This document shows positions 29,773-39,339 of a stretch of 64,000 nt of DNA, piece after piece. The position numbers and the translations under genes are program-made. The notes below the pieces were generated by a model. It was not told the DNA's origin. It saw nothing but the letters and a program-made list of their open reading frames with translations, and made no database searches. Within the stretch, counting starts at the first letter, position 1. Each line of letters opens with the position of its first letter. This DNA comes from Streptomyces sp. Je 1-332 (lineage in GTDB: Bacteria; Actinomycetota; Actinomycetes; Streptomycetales; Streptomycetaceae): assembly GCF_040730185.1 (NCBI RefSeq), contig NZ_CP160402.1, positions 4,712,001-4,776,000 on the forward strand, written 5' to 3'.

Positions 29773-31763
29773 CCACGACCACCCTCGCCGTACTCGTCCC
29801 CCTCCTGCCGTTCCTCGGCGCGGTCGCCGGCCTCCTCCTCGGCCGCACCGCCCCCGGTCTCGTACGCCCCCTCGCGGTGCTGCCCACTCTGGCGGCGCTG
29901 GTCCTCGCCGTCCTGGTCGCCGTCCGCCACGGTGGCGGCGCCGACATCGACTCCGCCACCGAGCTCACTCCGACCGGCTCGGTCCCCATCGAACTCGCCC
30001 TGCACATCGACGGCTTCGCCGCCCTCGTCGCCGTCCTGGTCGGCGTCGTCGCCTCCTGCGTGCAGATCTACTCGACGGGCTATCTGCGCGACGACCCGCG
30101 CTACCCCTCGTACGCCGCTCTCGTCTCCCTCTTCACCTCCGCGATGCTGCTCGTCGTCTACTCCGGCGACCTGATGGTGCTCCTGGTCGGCTGGGAGATC
30201 ATGGGCATCTGCTCGTACTTCCTCGTCGGCCACTACTGGGAGACGCCCGAAGCCCGCGCCGCCTCCCTCAAGGCCTTCCTGGTCACCAAGCTCGGCGACG
30301 TCCCCTTCCTGATCGGCCTGTTCGCGCTCGCCGTCGACGCCGGGTCCTTCCGCATCACGACGATCCTCGGGACGGTCGCGGGCGGCGGCCTCGACCACCC
30401 CACGCTGATCGCCCTGCTGCTCCTCGCCGGTGTGGCGGGCAAGTCCGCGCAGTTCCCGCTGCACACCTGGCTGCCCGACGCGATGGCGGGCCCCACCCCC
30501 GTCTCCGCGCTCATCCACGCCGCGACGATGGTCGCCGCCGGTGTCTACTTCGTCGCCCGCCTCCTCCCGGTCTTCGCCGCCTCATCGGCAGCACTGGTCG
30601 TCCTCGCCGTCATGGCCGCCGTCACGATGGCCGGCTCGGCCCTCGCCGCGCTCGCCCAGGACGACATCAAGCGCGTCCTCGCCTACTCGACGATCGGCCA
30701 ACTCGGCTATCTGACCGGCGCCCTCGCCGTCGGCGACCGCGGCGCCGCCGTCTTCCACCTCCTCTCGCACGGTGCCTTCAAGGCGCTCCTCTTCCTCGGC
30801 GCCGGCGTGATCATCCACGCCGCCGGCACCAACTCCCTCGCCGCGATGTCCCGCATGAAGGGCCTGCGCGACCGCGTCCCCGACGCCTTCTGGACGATGA
30901 CCGTGGCACTCCTCGCGCTCGCCGCGATCCCGCCCTTCAGCGGCTTCTTCTCCAAGGAAGCCGTCCTGGGCGCCGCCGAACACGCGGCCACCGGTCACTC
31001 CGAGACCGCCCCCACCGCGGCGGGCTGGATCGTCCTGATCGCCGGCCTGCTGACCGCCCTCCTCACCGCCGCCTACGCGACGCGTCTGTGGCTGCTCGCC
31101 TTCAACGGCCAGGGCCCCGAAGCCCCGGACCACGGAAAGCAGCCGGTCACGATGACCGCCGTGCTCTGGGTGCTCGCCGTCCCCTCGCTCGCCTTCGGCC
31201 TCACCGTCGGCGTCCTGCCGGACTGGTTCGACGGCCACTCGCTCACCCCGACCCTCACCACCTCCGTCCTCGGCACGGGACTCGCCCTCGTCGGCGGGCT
31301 CGTCACGTACGGAGCGTGGCGGCACACCACGGCGCTTGCCGTCCGCCATCCGATGGGCGCGGTCGCCGCCGACACGGGCGCCGACGGAGGCCTGGTCGAA
31401 GCCGAGGCCATCGCCTCGCACGCCCCCGCCTACGGAGACGTGGCCCAGGCCCACGACCCGGCCGACCCCGGCCGCCTCCTGCTCGGCCCACTGCACCGCC
31501 ACGCCGCCGTCGGCTTCCACCTCGACGCCGTCTACGCCGCCCTGTTCGTGCGCCCCGTCCAGGCCGCCGCGCGCCTCGTCCGGTTCCTCGACCGCGAGGT
31601 CGTCGACACGTACGTACGCGGCGCGGGCACCGCACCCCGCTGGCTCGGCGCGGCCGTCCGCCGCGCGCAGACCGGCAACGTGCAGACCTACCTGAGCGCG
31701 CTGCTCGCAGGCACCGTCGTCCTGGCTGTCGCCGCCGTCCTCGTCGCCACCGCCGGAGCGTGA
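29769..31763 (+). CDS. nuoL: complex I antiporter-like subunit NuoL
   Basis: This 664-residue multispanning subunit carries the antiporter family blocks [22 protein letters not shown] (conserved Glu), [33 protein letters not shown] (conserved Lys/His region) and [16 protein letters not shown]. The C-terminal part matches the lateral helix region that bridges NuoM/NuoN. Length is normal and no acidic tail is present. It pumps protons at the distal end of the membrane arm. GTG overlaps the nuoK stop as GTGA. Confidence 0.95.
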   Translation: MTTTTLAVLVPLLPFLGAVAGLLLGRTAPGLVRPLAVLPTLAALVLAVLVAVRHGGGADIDSATELTPTGSVPIELALHIDGFAALVAVLVGVVASCVQIYSTGYLRDDPRYPSYAALVSLFTSAMLLVVYSGDLMVLLVGWEIMGICSYFLVGHYWETPEARAASLKAFLVTKLGDVPFLIGLFALAVDAGSFRITTILGTVAGGGLDHPTLIALLLLAGVAGKSAQFPLHTWLPDAMAGPTPVSALIHAATMVAAGVYFVARLLPVFAASSAALVVLAVMAAVTMAGSALAALAQDDIKRVLAYSTIGQLGYLTGALAVGDRGAAVFHLLSHGAFKALLFLGAGVIIHAAGTNSLAAMSRMKGLRDRVPDAFWTMTVALLALAAIPPFSGFFSKEAVLGAAEHAATGHSETAPTAAGWIVLIAGLLTALLTAAYATRLWLLAFNGQGPEAPDHGKQPVTMTAVLWVLAVPSLAFGLTVGVLPDWFDGHSLTPTLTTSVLGTGLALVGGLVTYGAWRHTTALAVRHPMGAVAADTGADGGLVEAEAIASHAPAYGDVAQAHDPADPGRLLLGPLHRHAAVGFHLDAVYAALFVRPVQAAARLVRFLDREVVDTYVRGAGTAPRWLGAAVRRAQTGNVQTYLSALLAGTVVLAVAAVLVATAGA

Positions 31764-31769
31764 GCAGCC

Positions 31770-33395
31770 GTGATCGATATCAGTGAATCCGTGATGCAGC
31801 TTCTTCTCGCGTTGATCGTGGTCGGCCCGCTCATCGGCGCCGTGGCCGCCCTGCTCCCGGCCCCGCCCGGACTGAAGGGGAAGTCACCCGACCAGGCCGT
31901 ACTGCGCCACGGCGTGTTCGTCACCGGTGCGATCCTCATCGCAGCGATCATCCTGGCACTCGGCTTTGACCATGACCATCCGTCAAAGATGCAGGCCACG
32001 ACCGATATCAGCTGGATCCCCGCACTCGACGTGCGCATCCACCTCGGCATCGACGGCATCTCGCTCCCCCTCCTGGTCCTGACCGCGCTGCTGACCTTCC
32101 TCTGCGCGATGTACAGCTATTTCAAAATGCCGACCGGGCCGTCCCCCAAGGCATTCGTCGCGCTGATCCTCGTGCTCGAGTCCGGCACCCTCGCGACCTT
32201 CGCCGTCCTCGACCTGCTGCTGTTCTTCCTGGCGTTCGAGATGGTCCTCATCCCGATGTACTTCCTCATCGCACGCTGGGGCGGCGCCCAACGCACGCAA
32301 GCTGCTTGGAAGTTCATCCTCTACACGCTTCTCGGCTCCGTCGTGATGCTGCTCGGTCTCCTCCTCATCGGCCTCAAGTCCGGCACATTCGACATGGTGG
32401 CACTCGCCACTGACAACGGCCCCCGGCTGAGCACATCCGTGCAGGTCATCGCCGTTCTGGCGATCGGGATCGGGCTCGCGGTCAAGACGCCGATGTGGCC
32501 GCTGCACAGCTGGCTGCCGGACGCGCACACCGCCGCGCCGACCGTCGGCTCGGTCCTGCTGGCAGGCGTGCTGCTGAAGATGGGCACGTACGGCTTCGTC
32601 CGGATCCTGCTGCCGATCGCGCCCGACGGAATGCAGACCTTCGCGCCGTACCTCGCGGCCTTCGCGGTCGTCGGGATCATTTACGGATCACTCGCCTGCC
32701 TCGCCCTCGCCAAGCAGGGCGCGAAGGGCGATCTCAAGCGCCTCATCGCGTATTCGTCCGTGGGCCACATGGGCTTCGTACTGCTCGGCATCTCGACGAT
32801 GAGCCCGACCGGCGTGAACGGCGCGCTGTTCGCGAACATCGCGCACGGCCTCATCACCGGCCTGCTGTTCTTCCTCGTCGGCGCGCTGAAGGACCGCACC
32901 GGCACCAGCGACCTCGACACCCTCGCGCAGGAGTCGGGCGCCGCGCTCTACGGCAGGGCGCCCCGCCTCGGCGGCCTCCTCGCCTTCGGCGCCGTCGCCT
33001 CGCTCGGACTTCCGGGCCTCGCCGGGTTCTGGGGCGAAATGCTCGCGCTGTTCGGCGCGTTCAAGCCCGCCGACGGGCTCAGCCGCCCCGCCTTCCTCAC
33101 GTTCATGGCGATCGCCGCCGTCGGCACCCTGCTCACCGCCGCGTACATGCTCATCGTCGTACGCCGCGTCTGCATGGGCCCGATGACTCACGGGCCCCGG
33201 GGGTCCCAGGAGGCCCAGCAGCCAGAGGGCGCCGCCAAGTCCGAATCCCCGGCGCTCGCCGACGTCCAGGGCTATGAGTTCGCCGCCTGGACCCCGCTCG
33301 TCGCCCTCACCGTCCTCGCCGGACTCTGGCCCGCCGCTCTGCTCGGCCTCACCGACCCGGCCGTGCAGCAGCTCCTCTCAGGAGGCAAGTCGTGA
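31770..33395 (+). CDS. nuoM: complex I antiporter-like subunit NuoM
   Basis: The 541-residue subunit has LLLFFLAFEMVLIPMYFLIARWGG with the conserved helix-5 Glu, KTPMWPLHSWLPDAHTAAPTVGSVLLAGVLLKMGTYGF with the conserved Lys/His block, and LPGLAGFWGEMLALFGAF. It is about 30 residues longer than usual because of a charged loop GPRGSQEAQQPEGAAKSESPALADVQG near residue 475. GTG at 31770 lies 6 bases after the nuoL stop, the only non-overlapping junction of the operon. Two nearby in-frame starts exist (31791 GTG and 31794 ATG). Confidence 0.94.
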   Translation: MIDISESVMQLLLALIVVGPLIGAVAALLPAPPGLKGKSPDQAVLRHGVFVTGAILIAAIILALGFDHDHPSKMQATTDISWIPALDVRIHLGIDGISLPLLVLTALLTFLCAMYSYFKMPTGPSPKAFVALILVLESGTLATFAVLDLLLFFLAFEMVLIPMYFLIARWGGAQRTQAAWKFILYTLLGSVVMLLGLLLIGLKSGTFDMVALATDNGPRLSTSVQVIAVLAIGIGLAVKTPMWPLHSWLPDAHTAAPTVGSVLLAGVLLKMGTYGFVRILLPIAPDGMQTFAPYLAAFAVVGIIYGSLACLALAKQGAKGDLKRLIAYSSVGHMGFVLLGISTMSPTGVNGALFANIAHGLITGLLFFLVGALKDRTGTSDLDTLAQESGAALYGRAPRLGGLLAFGAVASLGLPGLAGFWGEMLALFGAFKPADGLSRPAFLTFMAIAAVGTLLTAAYMLIVVRRVCMGPMTHGPRGSQEAQQPEGAAKSESPALADVQGYEFAAWTPLVALTVLAGLWPAALLGLTDPAVQQLLSGGKS

Positions 33396-34930
33396 TCGTG
33401 GCCGCCGAAAGCGCCGCCGACGTCGTCCAGTCCGTGGACTGGCTCGCGATCGCTCCGCCCACCATCGCGGCGGTCGTCGGTCTCCTCGTGCTCGTCGTCG
33501 ACCTCTTCGTGGGCGACAAGAAGAAGGCGCTGCTCGGCTGGATCTCCGTGGCGGGCCTCGCCGTCGCCGCGCTCTCCCTGCTGCCGCTCCTGAACGACGA
33601 CCGGTCGACCTTCTGCCTGACCGGTGGCGCGGAGGCCTGCAGCTACACCGCCGACCGCTTCACGCTCGTCATCCAACTCCTCGTCATCGGCGGCGCCCTG
33701 CTGGCCGCCCTGCTCTCGATCAGCACACTCAAGGACGCGAACGGCACCGCCAAGGAACTCCCCGAAGGGGAGTTCTGGTTCCTGCTGCTCTCCTCCGCGG
33801 CGGGCGCCGCGCTGCTGCCCGCCTCGCGCGACCTCGCCACGCTCATCGTCGCCCTCGAAGTCGCCTCCCTGCCCGCCTTCGCGCTCGTCGGCCTCAGGCA
33901 CGGCGACAAGCGGTCCTCCGAGGCGGCTCTGAAGTTCTTCCTCTCCTCCGTCACCGCCACCGCCGTGACGCTGATGGGCGTCAGCTTCGTGTACGCCGCG
34001 ACCGGGACCATGCACCTCACGGAGATCGCCGAGGAGCTCCAACACGTCGACGGGCAGCTGGACACCCTCGCCCAGACCGGCGTCGCCCTCACCCTCGTCG
34101 GTTTCGCCTTCAAGGTGGCCGCCGTGCCCTTCCACTTCTGGGTGCCCGACACCTACGTAGGCGCTCCCTTGCCGGTGGCGGCCTACCTCTCGGTCGTCGG
34201 TAAGGCGGTCGGCTTCACCGGTCTGATCCTCGTCACCGTCGTCGCCTTCCCCTCGTACGCGGACGTGTGGGGCCCGGCACTCGCCGTGCTCGCCGCCCTC
34301 ACCATGACCGCGGGCAACGTGGCTGCGCTGCGCCAACAGGCCACGCGCGCGTACAGCGCGGTCCGTCTGCTCGCCTGGTCCTCGGTCGGCCAGGCGGGAT
34401 ACCTCCTGGTGCCGATCGCCGCGGCCGGATACGCCGACAACCCCGCCGAGGCGGAGAAGGCCGTCGGCTCCACCGTCGCGTACGCCCTCATGTACGCGGC
34501 CGTGAACCTCGGCGCCTTCGCCGTAGCCGCGCTCGTCGGCCGTACGCAGCGCCTGAACCGCGTCAGCGACTACCGGGGCCTGTACGCGCGAAGCCCCCTC
34601 GCGGCCCTGGTGCTCGGCTTCTTCCTGCTCTGCCTCGCGGGCCTGCCGCCGGGCATCATCGGCCTCTTCGCGAAGGTCACCGTCTTCTCCGCGGCGGTCG
34701 ACGCGGGCCTCGGCTGGCTCGCCGTGGTGATGGCCGCGAACGTGGTGATCGCGCTCTTCTACTACCTCCAGTGGACCGCGCTGCTGTTCCGCGCCCCCGA
34801 GGGCGAGCCCGTCAAGCACCGCGTCCCGGCACCCCTCACGGCGGCCATCGCCCTCACCGCGGTCCTCGGCGTCGCGCTCTCCGGAGCGCCGCAACTCGTC
34901 CTGAGGTTCTCCGACACCGGCCTTTTCTGA
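33392..34930 (+). CDS. nuoN: complex I antiporter-like subunit NuoN
   Basis: This 512-residue subunit, the last gene of the operon, has DLATLIVALEVASLPAFALVGL (conserved Glu), FKVAAVPFHFWVPDTYVGAPLPVAAYLSVVGKAVGF, and LAGLPPGIIGLFAKVTVFSAAV. These match NuoN proton-channel residues. GTG overlaps the nuoM stop as GTGA with AGGAGG just upstream. No further subunit follows: 34931-35116 is non-coding before htpX. Confidence 0.94.
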   Translation: MIVAAESAADVVQSVDWLAIAPPTIAAVVGLLVLVVDLFVGDKKKALLGWISVAGLAVAALSLLPLLNDDRSTFCLTGGAEACSYTADRFTLVIQLLVIGGALLAALLSISTLKDANGTAKELPEGEFWFLLLSSAAGAALLPASRDLATLIVALEVASLPAFALVGLRHGDKRSSEAALKFFLSSVTATAVTLMGVSFVYAATGTMHLTEIAEELQHVDGQLDTLAQTGVALTLVGFAFKVAAVPFHFWVPDTYVGAPLPVAAYLSVVGKAVGFTGLILVTVVAFPSYADVWGPALAVLAALTMTAGNVAALRQQATRAYSAVRLLAWSSVGQAGYLLVPIAAAGYADNPAEAEKAVGSTVAYALMYAAVNLGAFAVAALVGRTQRLNRVSDYRGLYARSPLAALVLGFFLLCLAGLPPGIIGLFAKVTVFSAAVDAGLGWLAVVMAANVVIALFYYLQWTALLFRAPEGEPVKHRVPAPLTAAIALTAVLGVALSGAPQLVLRFSDTGLF

Positions 34931-35116
34931 CGGGTCGCCTTCTTCCGGGGGCCGCGCGGCCGTCACCCGAGCGGCCCACACCGCTCCTGCGCCGCTCCTG
35001 CGCGCACAAGGGAACTAGTGCTCCCCGCCTGGCGTTGACCAGTACGGGAGGGTCCACTGAAGAGTGGAAGCACCAGTAGGCAGAGGGTTCCCCCACGCAC
35101 CACAGGAGGGCGTACC

Positions 35117-35980
35117 GTGCACCGCCGGCACAACGGGCTGAAGACCGCCGTACTCCTCGGGGGACTGTCCGCTCTCATCCTCGTCATCGGCAGTTTCTTC
35201 GGGCGTACGGGCCTGATCGTCGCGCTCTTCGTGGCGCTCGGCACGAACGCGTACGCGTACTGGAACAGCGACAAGCTCGCCCTGCGCGCCATGCGCGCGC
35301 GCCCGGTGAGCGAGTTCGAGGCCCCCGAGCTGTATCGCATGGTCCGCGAGCTCTCCACCCAGGCCCGCCAGCCCATGCCCCGCCTCTACATCTCGCCCAC
35401 CGAGGCGCCGAACGCCTTCGCGACGGGCCGCAACCCCCGTAACGCGGCGGTGTGCTGCACCGACGGCATCCTGCGCCTCCTCGACGAGCGCGAGCTGCGC
35501 GGCGTGATCGGCCACGAACTCAGCCACGTCTACAACCGCGACATCCTGATCTCGTCGGTCGCCGGCGCGCTCGCCTCGGTGATCATGTTCCTGGTCAACT
35601 TCGCCTGGCTGATCCCGATCGGCAGGTCGAACGACAACGACGGCCCCGGCATCTTCGGCATGCTCCTGATCATGCTCCTCGGCCCGCTCGCCGCCTCGAT
35701 CATCCAGCTCGCGATCAGCCGCTCCAGGGAGTACGAGGCCGACGCGTCCGGCGCACAGCTCACCGGGGACCCACTCGCGCTCGCGAGCGCCCTGCGCAAG
35801 CTCGAGGCGGGGACGAAGCAGCTTCCGCTGCCGCCCGAGCCACGCCTTGAGACGGCAAGTCACATGATGATTGCGAACCCTTTCCGTCCGGGGCAGGGCA
35901 TGTCCAAGATGTTCTCCACGCATCCGCCGATGGCGGAGCGCATTGCCCGGCTCGAGCAGATGGCAGGTCGCCAACAGTGA
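35117..35980 (+). CDS. htpX: M48 family membrane zinc metalloprotease HtpX
   Basis: The 287-residue protein has two N-terminal helices ([36 protein letters not shown]), the zinc motif [13 protein letters not shown] (HExxH) at about residues 134-138, two further helices, and the third ligand region [13 protein letters not shown]. It degrades misfolded membrane proteins under heat or envelope stress. GTG at 35117 follows GGAGGG by about 6 bases. The next gene (YccF) overlaps its stop, so they form an operon. It is also downstream of nuo by 186 bases, with no strong terminator in between. Confidence 0.93.
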   Translation: MHRRHNGLKTAVLLGGLSALILVIGSFFGRTGLIVALFVALGTNAYAYWNSDKLALRAMRARPVSEFEAPELYRMVRELSTQARQPMPRLYISPTEAPNAFATGRNPRNAAVCCTDGILRLLDERELRGVIGHELSHVYNRDILISSVAGALASVIMFLVNFAWLIPIGRSNDNDGPGIFGMLLIMLLGPLAASIIQLAISRSREYEADASGAQLTGDPLALASALRKLEAGTKQLPLPPEPRLETASHMMIANPFRPGQGMSKMFSTHPPMAERIARLEQMAGRQQ

Positions 35981-36369
35981 AGACAATCCTGAACGTCATT
36001 TGGCTCGTCCTGTGCGGCTTCTGGATGTTCCTCGGCTATCTCCTGGCCGGGGCGCTCCTGTGCATCACGGTCATCGGCATCCCCTTCGGTGTCGCCAGCT
36101 TCCGCATCGGCCGCTATGCCCTGTGGCCCTTCGGCTACACGGCAGTCGAGCGCCGCGACGCGGGCGCACCGTCCTGCATCGCGAACGTCCTGTGGCTGGT
36201 CCTTGCGGGCTGGTGGCTGGCGCTCGGCCACATCGTCACGGGCCTCGCCCTCTGCGTCACGATCATCGGCATCCCGCTGGGCATCGCCAACTTCAAGCTG
36301 ATCCCGGTGTCGTTGATGCCGCTCGGCCGCGAAATCGTCCGCACGGACCAGCCGTTCGCGGCGCGCTAG
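35977..36369 (+). CDS. YccF domain membrane protein
   Basis: This 130-residue protein has two copies of the YccF repeat: [39 protein letters not shown] at about 4-45 and [39 protein letters not shown] at about 62-102. Each is two helices with a GIP turn. Its function is unknown and it is located in the inner membrane. GTG at 35977 overlaps the htpX stop as GTGA, so it is co-translated with htpX. Confidence 0.88.
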   Translation: MKTILNVIWLVLCGFWMFLGYLLAGALLCITVIGIPFGVASFRIGRYALWPFGYTAVERRDAGAPSCIANVLWLVLAGWWLALGHIVTGLALCVTIIGIPLGIANFKLIPVSLMPLGREIVRTDQPFAAR

Positions 36370-36521
36370 CTCGCTAGCGCGCCGGCGCGCGTGCCGGGCC
36401 GCGCCGCAGCGGCCCGTGTGTCATACACCGCACCTGGCTGATCACCGCAACCACGCCCCGCCCTTGTGTCGTCCTCCAGGACAACAGCACCAAGAGGGCA
36501 CGAAGAGGGGCAGGTCACCGC

Positions 36522-36788
36522 ATGGGCACCATCAGCTGGATCGTTCTCGGGCTGCTCGCAGGTGCCGTGGCCAAGGTCCTGCTGCCCGGCCGCGACCCGG
36601 GCGGTTTCATCGGCACGACGGTCATCGGCATCGCGGGCGCCTTCATCGGCGGCTGGCTCTCCGCCCGCTATCTCGACCGCCCGATAGTCAACGACTTCTA
36701 CGACGGCGCGACCTGGGCAGCGGCGATCGGCGGCTCACTCGTCCTGCTCGTGGCCTACCGCATCCTCTTCGGCCACTCGCGCCGCTGA
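36522..36788 (+). CDS. GlsB/YeaQ/YmgE family stress-associated membrane protein
   Basis: The 88-residue protein has three hydrophobic segments and the family pattern GTISWIVLGLLAGAVAKVLLPGRDPGGFIGTTVIGIAGAFIGGWL. Such transglycosylase-associated-type proteins are small membrane proteins often tied to stress response, with no known biochemical activity. The ATG at 36522 has GAGGGG about 9 bases upstream. It stands alone, 150 bases after the YccF gene, and is followed by a strong hairpin. Confidence 0.9.
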   Translation: MGTISWIVLGLLAGAVAKVLLPGRDPGGFIGTTVIGIAGAFIGGWLSARYLDRPIVNDFYDGATWAAAIGGSLVLLVAYRILFGHSRR

Positions 36789-36871
36789 GCCACAAGCGCG
36801 CCACCCACGCCTCCGCGCACGCCTCCACTCAGGCCTCCTGAGGCGTAGTCCCCCGATCTGCGGCCAGCAGC

Positions 36872-36904
36872 AAGGGCGGGCACCCGATCCGGGTGCCCGC
36901 CCTT
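36872..36904. terminator. strong bidirectional hairpin between glsB-like gene and yajQ
   Basis: AAGGGCGGGCACCCG (36872-36886) and CGGGTGCCCGCCCTT (36890-36904) form a perfect 15-base-pair stem with an ATC loop. It lies between convergent genes and is flanked by AA/TT, so it can work on both strands. Confidence 0.8.
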
Positions 36905-36958
36905 CGGCGTGGTGCAACGAACGATCACCAGTACTTACTGCTGCGTCCCTACCGGCGA

Positions 36959-37447
36959 TTACCGGTAGTTGACGAACTGCACGGCGAAGTCGAAGTCCTG
37001 CCCCTTGAGCAGCGTCTGCACGGCCTGCAGGTCGTCACGGCTCTTCGAGCTGACCCGCAGCTCGTCGCCCTGGACCTGCGCCTTGACGCCCTTGGGGCCC
37101 TCATCGCGGATGATCTTGGCAACCTTCTTCGCGTTCTCCTGGGAGATGCCCTCTTCGATCGAGGCGAAGATCTTGTACTCCTTGCCGGAGAGCTGCGGCT
37201 CGCCCGCGTCCAGCGACTTCAGCGAGATGCCGCGCTTGATCAGCTTGGACTGGAAGATGTCGAGGATCGCCTTGACCCGCTCCTCGCCGTTCGCCTCCAT
37301 CAGGATCTTCTCGCCGGACCAGGCGATCGAAGCGCCCGTGCCCTTGAAGTCGTAGCGCTGCGAGATCTCCTTGGCGGCCTGGTTGAGGGCGTTGTCGACC
37401 TCCTGCCGCTCGACCTTCGAGACGATGTCGAAACTGGAGTCGGCCAT
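36959..37447 (-). CDS. YajQ family cyclic di-GMP/nucleotide-binding protein
   Basis: The 162-residue protein is full length for YajQ. It starts [28 protein letters not shown], has RYDFKGT near 32, and ends [13 protein letters not shown], all family hallmarks. Some YajQ proteins bind cyclic di-GMP and act with transcription factors; others are linked to tRNA or viral host functions. The ATG at 37447 is preceded by GGAG and is preferred to the upstream GTG at 37552, which adds an unconserved stretch. It is monocistronic. Confidence 0.93.
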   Translation of the reverse strand: MADSSFDIVSKVERQEVDNALNQAAKEISQRYDFKGTGASIAWSGEKILMEANGEERVKAILDIFQSKLIKRGISLKSLDAGEPQLSGKEYKIFASIEEGISQENAKKVAKIIRDEGPKGVKAQVQGDELRVSSKSRDDLQAVQTLLKGQDFDFAVQFVNYR

Positions 37448-37669
37448 GTCCTGTGGCTCCTTGTATCGGGGTCTGTGTACGTCTACGTGCGTCTGCGTAC
37501 CGAGCAGGTGCACGGCCTTCGGTCCCTGGCCGCACCCGCAAAGCCTAGCCACCGCCCCCGCGCCGGGCGCTGATCAATCGGGTGGCGAAGCACCCCTGTG
37601 CATCAGGTATCGTTTACGTCGTTGCCACGGAACGCCGCCGCAAAGCGGTCGATTCCGGGCAGCGACCCA

Positions 37670-37751
37670 GGCGGTGTGCCCGAGCGGCCAAAGGGAGCAG
37701 ACTGTAAATCTGCCGGCTCAGCCTTCCCAGGTTCGAATCCTGGCGCCGCCA
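37670..37751 (+). tRNA. tRNA-Tyr (GTA)
   Basis: This is an 82-base class II tRNA. The acceptor stem GGCGGTG pairs with CGCCGCC (one G-T), the anticodon arm GCAGA-CTGTAAA-TCTGC gives anticodon GTA, a variable arm follows, and the T-arm has GGTTCGAATCC. The CCA end is not encoded. Confidence 0.96.
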
Positions 37752-37758
37752 CACGAAG

Positions 37759-37806
37759 GAGACCCTCTCCGATCTTGCGGAAACGCGAGTCGGAGGGGGT
37801 CTTTTC
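37759..37806 (+). terminator. terminator after tRNA-Tyr
   Basis: GACCCTCTCCGA and TCGGAGGGGGTC pair with one mismatch and are followed at once by TTTTCG. The stem begins 7 bases after the tRNA end. Confidence 0.75.
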
Positions 37807-37819
37807 GTACGCTGAGGCC

Positions 37820-38050
37820 ATGTCGATGTCCATGCCCTCCTCGTCGCGTCGCAGGAACTGCCCCGAGTGCCGCCGTGAAATCGCCGTCGTCGGAGGCCGG
37901 TTCGCCCGGCATGATCCGCCGGGGGCGCGCGGCAGCGGTGACCTGGTGTCCTGTCCCGGCTCGCGCAGGCAGGCCATGCTGGGCGCCGCACAGCCCGCTC
38001 TGGACGGTTACGCGGTCCCTGACTTCCCCGGACAGCTCCCGCTCTTCTGA
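37820..38050 (+). CDS. small conserved-looking actinobacterial protein of unknown function
   Basis: This 76-residue hypothetical protein has a Ser/Met/Arg start, then NCPECRREIAVVGGRFARHDPPGARGSGDLVSCPGSR with three Cys (CPEC and CPGS) that could be a partial zinc site, and it ends PDFPGQLPLF. The codon bias is that of a real gene, and I recall similar short proteins in other streptomycetes. It begins right after the tRNA-Tyr terminator. The start is uncertain between ATGs at 37820, 37826 and 37832. Function is unknown. Confidence 0.6.
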   Translation: MSMSMPSSSRRRNCPECRREIAVVGGRFARHDPPGARGSGDLVSCPGSRRQAMLGAAQPALDGYAVPDFPGQLPLF

Positions 38051-38099
38051 GGCGCTCTCACGGGCCTTCAGGGCCGCCTGGCGCGGTCCGGGCGGGCGG

Positions 38100-38477
38100 T
38101 CACGGCTGGCGGACGTCCATGCGGCTCACCAGGCCGTCCGCCCGGAACGTGTAGACGTGCTCGACCGTCGTCGGCGCCCAGTGGTCGCCCGTCTCGTCGC
38201 GCAAGCCGGGCCGCACGGTCGCCACGACCCGCCGCCCGTCGTCGTCGAGCCGCAGCCGCTCCAGGTGTACCAGGGGGTGCATCACCGCGAACTGCCGTGC
38301 CCAGTAGGCGCGGACCGCCGCTATGCCGCGGGCGCGGGTGTTGTCCAGGAGGTTCGGCCAGTTCACGTCGGGGGCCAGGGAGCGGGGGATGAACGCGTCG
38401 CGCTCTTCGGTACTGAAGACGGCGTACATCTGCCGCAGGAGGGCTTCCTGCGCGGCGGGCACATCGGAAGCAGGCAT
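38100..38477 (-). CDS. SnoaL/NTF2-like fold protein
   Basis: The 125-residue protein has the SnoaL-like (NTF2 fold) layout: an N-terminal helix AAQEALLRQMYAVFSTEERDAFIPRSLAPDVNWPNLL, then strand-rich segments HLERLRLDDDGRRVVATVRPG and VEHVYTFRADGLVSRMDV. Such folds serve as small cyclases, isomerases or binding proteins, and no catalytic residues can be assigned. The ATG at 38477 follows GAGGA by 5 bases. No operon partner is obvious. Confidence 0.72.
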   Translation of the reverse strand: MPASDVPAAQEALLRQMYAVFSTEERDAFIPRSLAPDVNWPNLLDNTRARGIAAVRAYWARQFAVMHPLVHLERLRLDDDGRRVVATVRPGLRDETGDHWAPTTVEHVYTFRADGLVSRMDVRQP

Positions 38478-38574
38478 GGCGTTCCTCACGTAGGCAGTGC
38501 CTCCCAGCCAAGCACCGCCCCGCGCGCGGGGCATCCCTCAGGAGACCGACATACCCGTACGGCCTGTACGAACG

Positions 38575-39231
38575 TCAGTTCCCCGCAACGGACTTGACCG
38601 CCACGGACACCGGAGTGGAGCCGCTGACCAGCTCCAGCGTCAGGCCCGCCGTCGCCGACGAGTCGACGAGCTCGGCGAGGACCGCGGCCACGTCGTCCCG
38701 CGGGACAGGACCGCGTCCGGTCGACGCCTCCAGGCGTACGAGACCGGTGCCCGCGTCGTCGGTGAGCATGCCGGGGCGCAGGATCGTCCAGTCCAGGGCC
38801 CTGCGGCCGCGTACGGAGGCGTCGGCCTCGCCCTTGGCGCGCAGGTAGGCGTCGAAGATCTCGTCGCCCTCGTGCGCGGGGTCGGCGCCCATCGACGACA
38901 CGACCACGTAGCGCCGCACGCCCGCGCGCTCCGCCGCGTCCGCGAAGAGCACCGCGGCGTCGCGGTCCACGGTGTTCTTGCGGTCGGCCCCGCTGCCCGG
39001 CCCGGCGCCCGCCGCGAAGACGGCGGCGTCGGCGCCTTCCAGAATCCCGGCGACCTCGCCCACCGACGCCGATTCCAGGTCGCACAGCGCCGCTTGCGCG
39101 CCCGCGTCCCGCAGGTCGGCTTCCTGGTCGCCTCTGCGGATGATCCCGACGACCTCGTCACCCCGCGCGGCGAGCAACCGCTCGAGCCGCAGCGCGATCT
39201 GACCATGACCTCCAGCGATGACAATGCGCAT
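38575..39231 (-). CDS. atypical SDR NAD(P)-binding protein (YwnB/YhfK-like)
   Basis: The 218-residue Rossmann protein begins MRIVIAGGHGQIALRLERLLAARGDEVVGIIRR (GGHGQIA nucleotide motif), followed by DAAVFAAGAGPGSGADRKNTVDRDAA, RYVVVSSMGAD and AYLRAKGEAD, where Tyr-x-x-x-Lys marks the SDR active site. The substrate is unknown; relatives are called NAD(P)H-binding or epimerase-like. It is an isolated gene on the minus strand with ATG at 39231. Confidence 0.85.
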   Translation of the reverse strand: MRIVIAGGHGQIALRLERLLAARGDEVVGIIRRGDQEADLRDAGAQAALCDLESASVGEVAGILEGADAAVFAAGAGPGSGADRKNTVDRDAAVLFADAAERAGVRRYVVVSSMGADPAHEGDEIFDAYLRAKGEADASVRGRRALDWTILRPGMLTDDAGTGLVRLEASTGRGPVPRDDVAAVLAELVDSSATAGLTLELVSGSTPVSVAVKSVAGN

Positions 39232-39339
39232 GTCTCCGACCGTACGACAGCACCCGCGTGTTCGCCCCGCGCACGCGGGTGCACGTCAGGAGGTGCCGCC
39301 CGCCCTCGAGCCCACCCTCAAGCCGCCCTCAAGGCGTCT

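Noticed and set aside
37598..37819. N-terminal extension of the small hypothetical protein across tRNA-Tyr and its terminator
   Set aside because: The tRNA fold is certain, so translation through it is not credible. The protein more likely starts at one of the ATGs after the terminator.
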